DNA from: Methyloradius palustris
GTDB taxonomy: Bacteria; Pseudomonadota; Gammaproteobacteria; Burkholderiales; Methylophilaceae
Reading direction: 5' to 3'
Length of the DNA: 64,000 nucleotides
NCBI RefSeq assembly: GCF_019703875.1
Contig: NZ_AP024110.1
Span: forward strand, 1,922,001-1,986,000
Shown here one piece after another: positions 61,539-64,000 of the stretch. The notes below the pieces were generated by a model, which saw nothing but the letters and a program-made list of their open reading frames with translations, had not been told where the DNA came from and made no database searches. Within the stretch, counting starts at the first letter, position 1. The number at the start of each line of letters is the position of its first letter. The position numbers were made by a program, and so were the translations under genes.

Positions 61539-61557
61539 ATAAATGATAATCATTCTC
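61539..61557 (-). promoter_or_regulatory. Fur box heading the heme-receptor operon
   Basis: ATAAATGATAATCATTCTC matches 15 of 19 bases of the classic Fur box. It is 31 bases upstream of the 80-residue gene. Confidence 0.82.
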
Positions 61558-61612
61558 ATTTAAGAAGTCAACATTATTACCAAGCTTTCTTAAAAACTGA
61601 TCTGAAAGAATT

Positions 61613-61674
61613 AAGTCTGTCGGGATGTAATAAAGTCTGTCGGAATTATGAGAGGATTTGGTACTTGAAAGTAC
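61613..61674. repeat. Direct repeat and palindrome behind the type I secretion genes
   Basis: AAGTCTGTCGG occurs at 61613-61623 and 61633-61643, starts 20 bases apart. A perfect GTACTT-GA-AAGTAC palindrome follows at 61661-61674. The region lies between the HlyD stop and the Fur box of the heme operon. It might be a weak terminator plus an unknown binding site. Confidence 0.4.
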
Positions 61675-61699
61675 AAGTCTTGATGTAGTAACGCAATTT

Positions 61700-63109
61700 C
61701 TAACGCTCCCTCAAACTCTCATTTGCATACTGAAGCAATGGACTCAGGAAGTACTCAATCACACGCCGTTTCCCAATTTTAACCTCTACAGTCGCAGCCA
61801 TCCCTGGGCTCAGATTCACCATCTTGTTATCTATGCGCATCTGGGATTTCTCTAGAAGAATACGTACTGGATAAATCAGCCCTTTTTTCTCATCGTTTGC
61901 CGCATCATTGGATACAAAGGTGACCTTGCCTGCAACGGTACCGTATTTGGTATAAGGGAAGGTCTCGAGTTTAACGGTAGCATTCTGGCCATCAACTACA
62001 AAGCCAATATCTTTGTTTTCAACATTGGCTTCAATTTCTGCCGCATTTTCGCGAGGCACTATTGCTAGCAATGCTTGCGCTGGGGTGACTACTCCGCCAA
62101 TCGTATGAATGACTAACTGTTGTACCACGCCATCTACGGGAGCGGTCAGTCGCATCAATCTGTTACGTTGGTCATTCTTGCGTTTTTCCTGGGTCAATTG
62201 ACCAATCTTGACCTGCGCATCACTCAGTGCATCGAAATGTGCTCTTGCTGATTCTGCGACGAACGACGTGCGTTCTCTTTTAGCAGTTTCAATTGCTGAA
62301 TTGATTTCTTTCAGACGTGATTGTTGGGCAGCCAGGTCACCTTGTTGTTCAAGCATGGCTTGTTCTTTTTCAAGGTAGCCATGCTTGGAGACATAATTGT
62401 TATCCAGCAAACTTTGATAATCACCCGCCTGCTGTTTGGCAATCGGCAGTGTTTGCTCTAGTTTAGCTATCAATGCCTGCGTGGTTTGTATCTCAGATTG
62501 ATGTTGCAAGATTTCGGCATCCAGTTTCGAGAGTTTTGCATGGTACTCAGCAAGGTCACTTTCTAGCCTGAGACGTATTTGCTGTAGGTGTTCTGCATCA
62601 GCTCCTACAACAGAAAGACTGGCGGCTTTACGCCTTTGAACTATATCCAGAAATGCTTGGGCACGTGCTGCTTCAAGTCTTGCAGTCAGTAAATCTTCCG
62701 TAACGCGGGAAAGATCCGCTGCCGATTGAGTCGCATCTAAATCAATCAATGGGTCTCCAGCCTTGACTGCCTGGCCATCAATAACATAAATGGCCTTAAC
62801 AGTTGAAGTCTCTAAGGGCTGAATGACTTTGGTATGACCAGTGGCAATGATCTTGCCCTGAGCGACAGCCACAATCTCGATCTGACCAAAGATAGACCAA
62901 ATTAATGCAATCAGCGCAAACGATATCAATAGGTAGGCAAGGATACGCGGCAACGGTGAGACTGGTGTTTCTTGTAACGCAAGGGCGGCAGGGAGAAATG
63001 CCGATTCATGTGTCATCCGCTTAGGACTGTCTAATGAAAAACGTTGTTTCCATACCGCTTTAAACACAGAGACATAACGGCTAAATAAGGCAAACCAGCG
63101 ATTATTCAT
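61700..63109 (-). CDS. HlyD-family type I secretion periplasmic adaptor
   Basis: Membrane-fusion protein linking an ABC exporter to a TolC-like outer-membrane channel. 469 residues: a cytoplasmic N-terminus, one transmembrane segment near 55-75 (ILAYLLISFALIALIWSIFG), the lipoyl-like half AQGKIIATGHTKVIQPLETS, then a long coiled coil (about 130-310), and a beta-barrel domain with DGVVQQLVIHTIGG and LSPGMAATVEVKIGKR. Begins 2 bases after the ABC gene's stop. The secreted substrate is not in the window. Confidence 0.93.
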   Translation of the reverse strand: MNNRWFALFSRYVSVFKAVWKQRFSLDSPKRMTHESAFLPAALALQETPVSPLPRILAYLLISFALIALIWSIFGQIEIVAVAQGKIIATGHTKVIQPLETSTVKAIYVIDGQAVKAGDPLIDLDATQSAADLSRVTEDLLTARLEAARAQAFLDIVQRRKAASLSVVGADAEHLQQIRLRLESDLAEYHAKLSKLDAEILQHQSEIQTTQALIAKLEQTLPIAKQQAGDYQSLLDNNYVSKHGYLEKEQAMLEQQGDLAAQQSRLKEINSAIETAKRERTSFVAESARAHFDALSDAQVKIGQLTQEKRKNDQRNRLMRLTAPVDGVVQQLVIHTIGGVVTPAQALLAIVPRENAAEIEANVENKDIGFVVDGQNATVKLETFPYTKYGTVAGKVTFVSNDAANDEKKGLIYPVRILLEKSQMRIDNKMVNLSPGMAATVEVKIGKRRVIEYFLSPLLQYANESLRER

Positions 63110-63111
63110 AA

Positions 63112-64000
63112 TCAGCCCTGCTGTAACTTGTAAAGACGGGTATAGATACCTGCCTGATGTTGTAATAACTCATCATGAGAACCTGATTCAACAATCTGAC
63201 CACGCTCAACCACCACGATACGATTGGCATGTCGTACAGCAGATAGACGATGCGCGATGATAAACACAGTGCGACCTTTACAGATTTCGCGCATATTGTT
63301 CTGGATGATGCTTTCAGATTCATAATCCAAGGCACTGGTCGCTTCATCGAAGATCAGGATACGTGGATTGGTGATTAAGGCTCTGGCAATGGCAATGCGC
63401 TGGCGCTGACCTCCAGAAAGTGAGGCGCCATGTTCCCCGACTGGCGTGTCGTAGCCATTAGGGAGTTCCAGGATGAAATCATGTGCGCCAGCAAGCTTGG
63501 CTGCCGCCATTACCCTATCGAGAGAAGTACCAGGATCGCTCAATGCAATATTGTCGCGAACAGAACGATTGAACAGCATATTCTCCTGAAGCACCACACC
63601 TACTTGGCGACGCAGCCAAACTGGGTCTGCCAATGCAAGGTCAACACCATCAACCATTACCCTGCCTCTCTCTGGCGAGTACAAACGCTGCATGAGTTTA
63701 GTGAGCGTGCTTTTACCAGAGCCTGAGCGGCCAACAATACCGATGATCTGCCCTGGATCAACTATCAGGGAAATATCCCGCAATATCTCCGCCCCGTCTG
63801 GGCGGTAACGAAAACTCACGCGCTCAAACTCAACTCGGCCTACAATCGCCGGCAAACTCATGCGACTCGCTTGGCCAGCTTCCATAGGGGTATTGAGAAT
63901 ATCACCCAGACGCTGCATGGAAATACCTACCTGTTGGAAGTCTGTCCAGAGTTGTGCAAGACGCATGATAGGTTGAGCCACTCTGCCGGCGAGCATATTA
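63112..64000 (-). CDS. Type I secretion ABC transporter, C-terminal part (gene runs off the window)
   Basis: HlyB-type exporter. About 296 residues are present, from the end of the transmembrane domain (LAGRVAQPIMRLAQLWTDFQ) through the nucleotide-binding domain. Walker A is IVGRSGSGKSTLTKL, the signature is LSGGQRQRIAIARAL, Walker B is ILIFDEATSALD, and the H-loop is IIAHRLSAV. The reading frame is open to base 64000, so the N-terminus, possibly with a C39-like domain, is missing. Pairs with the HlyD adaptor downstream. Confidence 0.92.
   Translation of the reverse strand, partial: NMLAGRVAQPIMRLAQLWTDFQQVGISMQRLGDILNTPMEAGQASRMSLPAIVGRVEFERVSFRYRPDGAEILRDISLIVDPGQIIGIVGRSGSGKSTLTKLMQRLYSPERGRVMVDGVDLALADPVWLRRQVGVVLQENMLFNRSVRDNIALSDPGTSLDRVMAAAKLAGAHDFILELPNGYDTPVGEHGASLSGGQRQRIAIARALITNPRILIFDEATSALDYESESIIQNNMREICKGRTVFIIAHRLSAVRHANRIVVVERGQIVESGSHDELLQHQAGIYTRLYKLQQG

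Overview
The window looks like chromosomal DNA from a betaproteobacterium of moderate G+C. A methylotroph of the Methylophilaceae type (Methylotenera/Methylophilus) is my best guess. This rests on the housekeeping order glmM-folP-ftsH-rlmE / yhbY / greA-carB-carA-dapB-bamE / fur / recN-nadK / hrcA, on the nadE-glnB pair, and on HemP-headed TonB/heme loci. No database search was possible. No rRNA, tRNA or CRISPR array was seen.

Layout. 1-17 kb is core housekeeping: cell wall and folate (glmM, folP), FtsH protease, rRNA methylation and ribosome assembly, transcript cleavage (greA), pyrimidine/arginine precursor (carAB), lysine/peptidoglycan precursor (dapB), outer-membrane assembly (bamE), iron sensing (fur), DNA repair (recN), NAD kinase and the heat-shock repressor hrcA. 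A PilZ-type c-di-GMP protein and ferrochelatase follow. 18.3-22.4 kb is an LPS inner-core heptose operon (hldD-gmhA-hldE-waaF). Just after waaF sits a 1455-bp insertion (22439-23893) with Tn7-type ends: TGT...ACA termini, three spaced motifs at the left end, three tandem motifs at the right end, and a 5-bp target duplication. It carries two divergent genes of unknown function and no transposase. 24-33 kb holds feoAB, a PII protein, nadE, sucCD, serB and a periplasmic cyclophilin. 33-38 kb is a periplasmic redox group (ankyrin protein, cytochrome c, flavocytochrome-type oxidoreductase, sorbosone-dehydrogenase-like propeller, secreted protein of unknown role). 38-45.6 kb holds purL, a DUF4197 gene and glgP.

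45.8-61.5 kb is an iron-acquisition region under apparent Fur control, with four Fur-box-like sites here and a fifth before feoA. It has hemP-tonB-exbB-exbD, and a PepSY-DUF2271-DUF4198-ApbE-flavodoxin reductase operon that could form an inner-membrane electron route for reducing ferric chelates. It also has a Sel1 protein, a PiuC-type dioxygenase, a catecholate-siderophore-type receptor, and a heme-receptor operon with a second hemP. ExbBD-TonB would energise both receptors, and FeoAB would import the ferrous iron. The window ends in a type I secretion pair (HlyD adaptor and truncated HlyB-type ABC exporter).

The most notable signals are the Tn7-like mini-element, a near-perfect intrinsic terminator inside the signal-peptide codons of the cytochrome c gene, and a promoter/leader-peptide/hairpin arrangement ahead of carAB.
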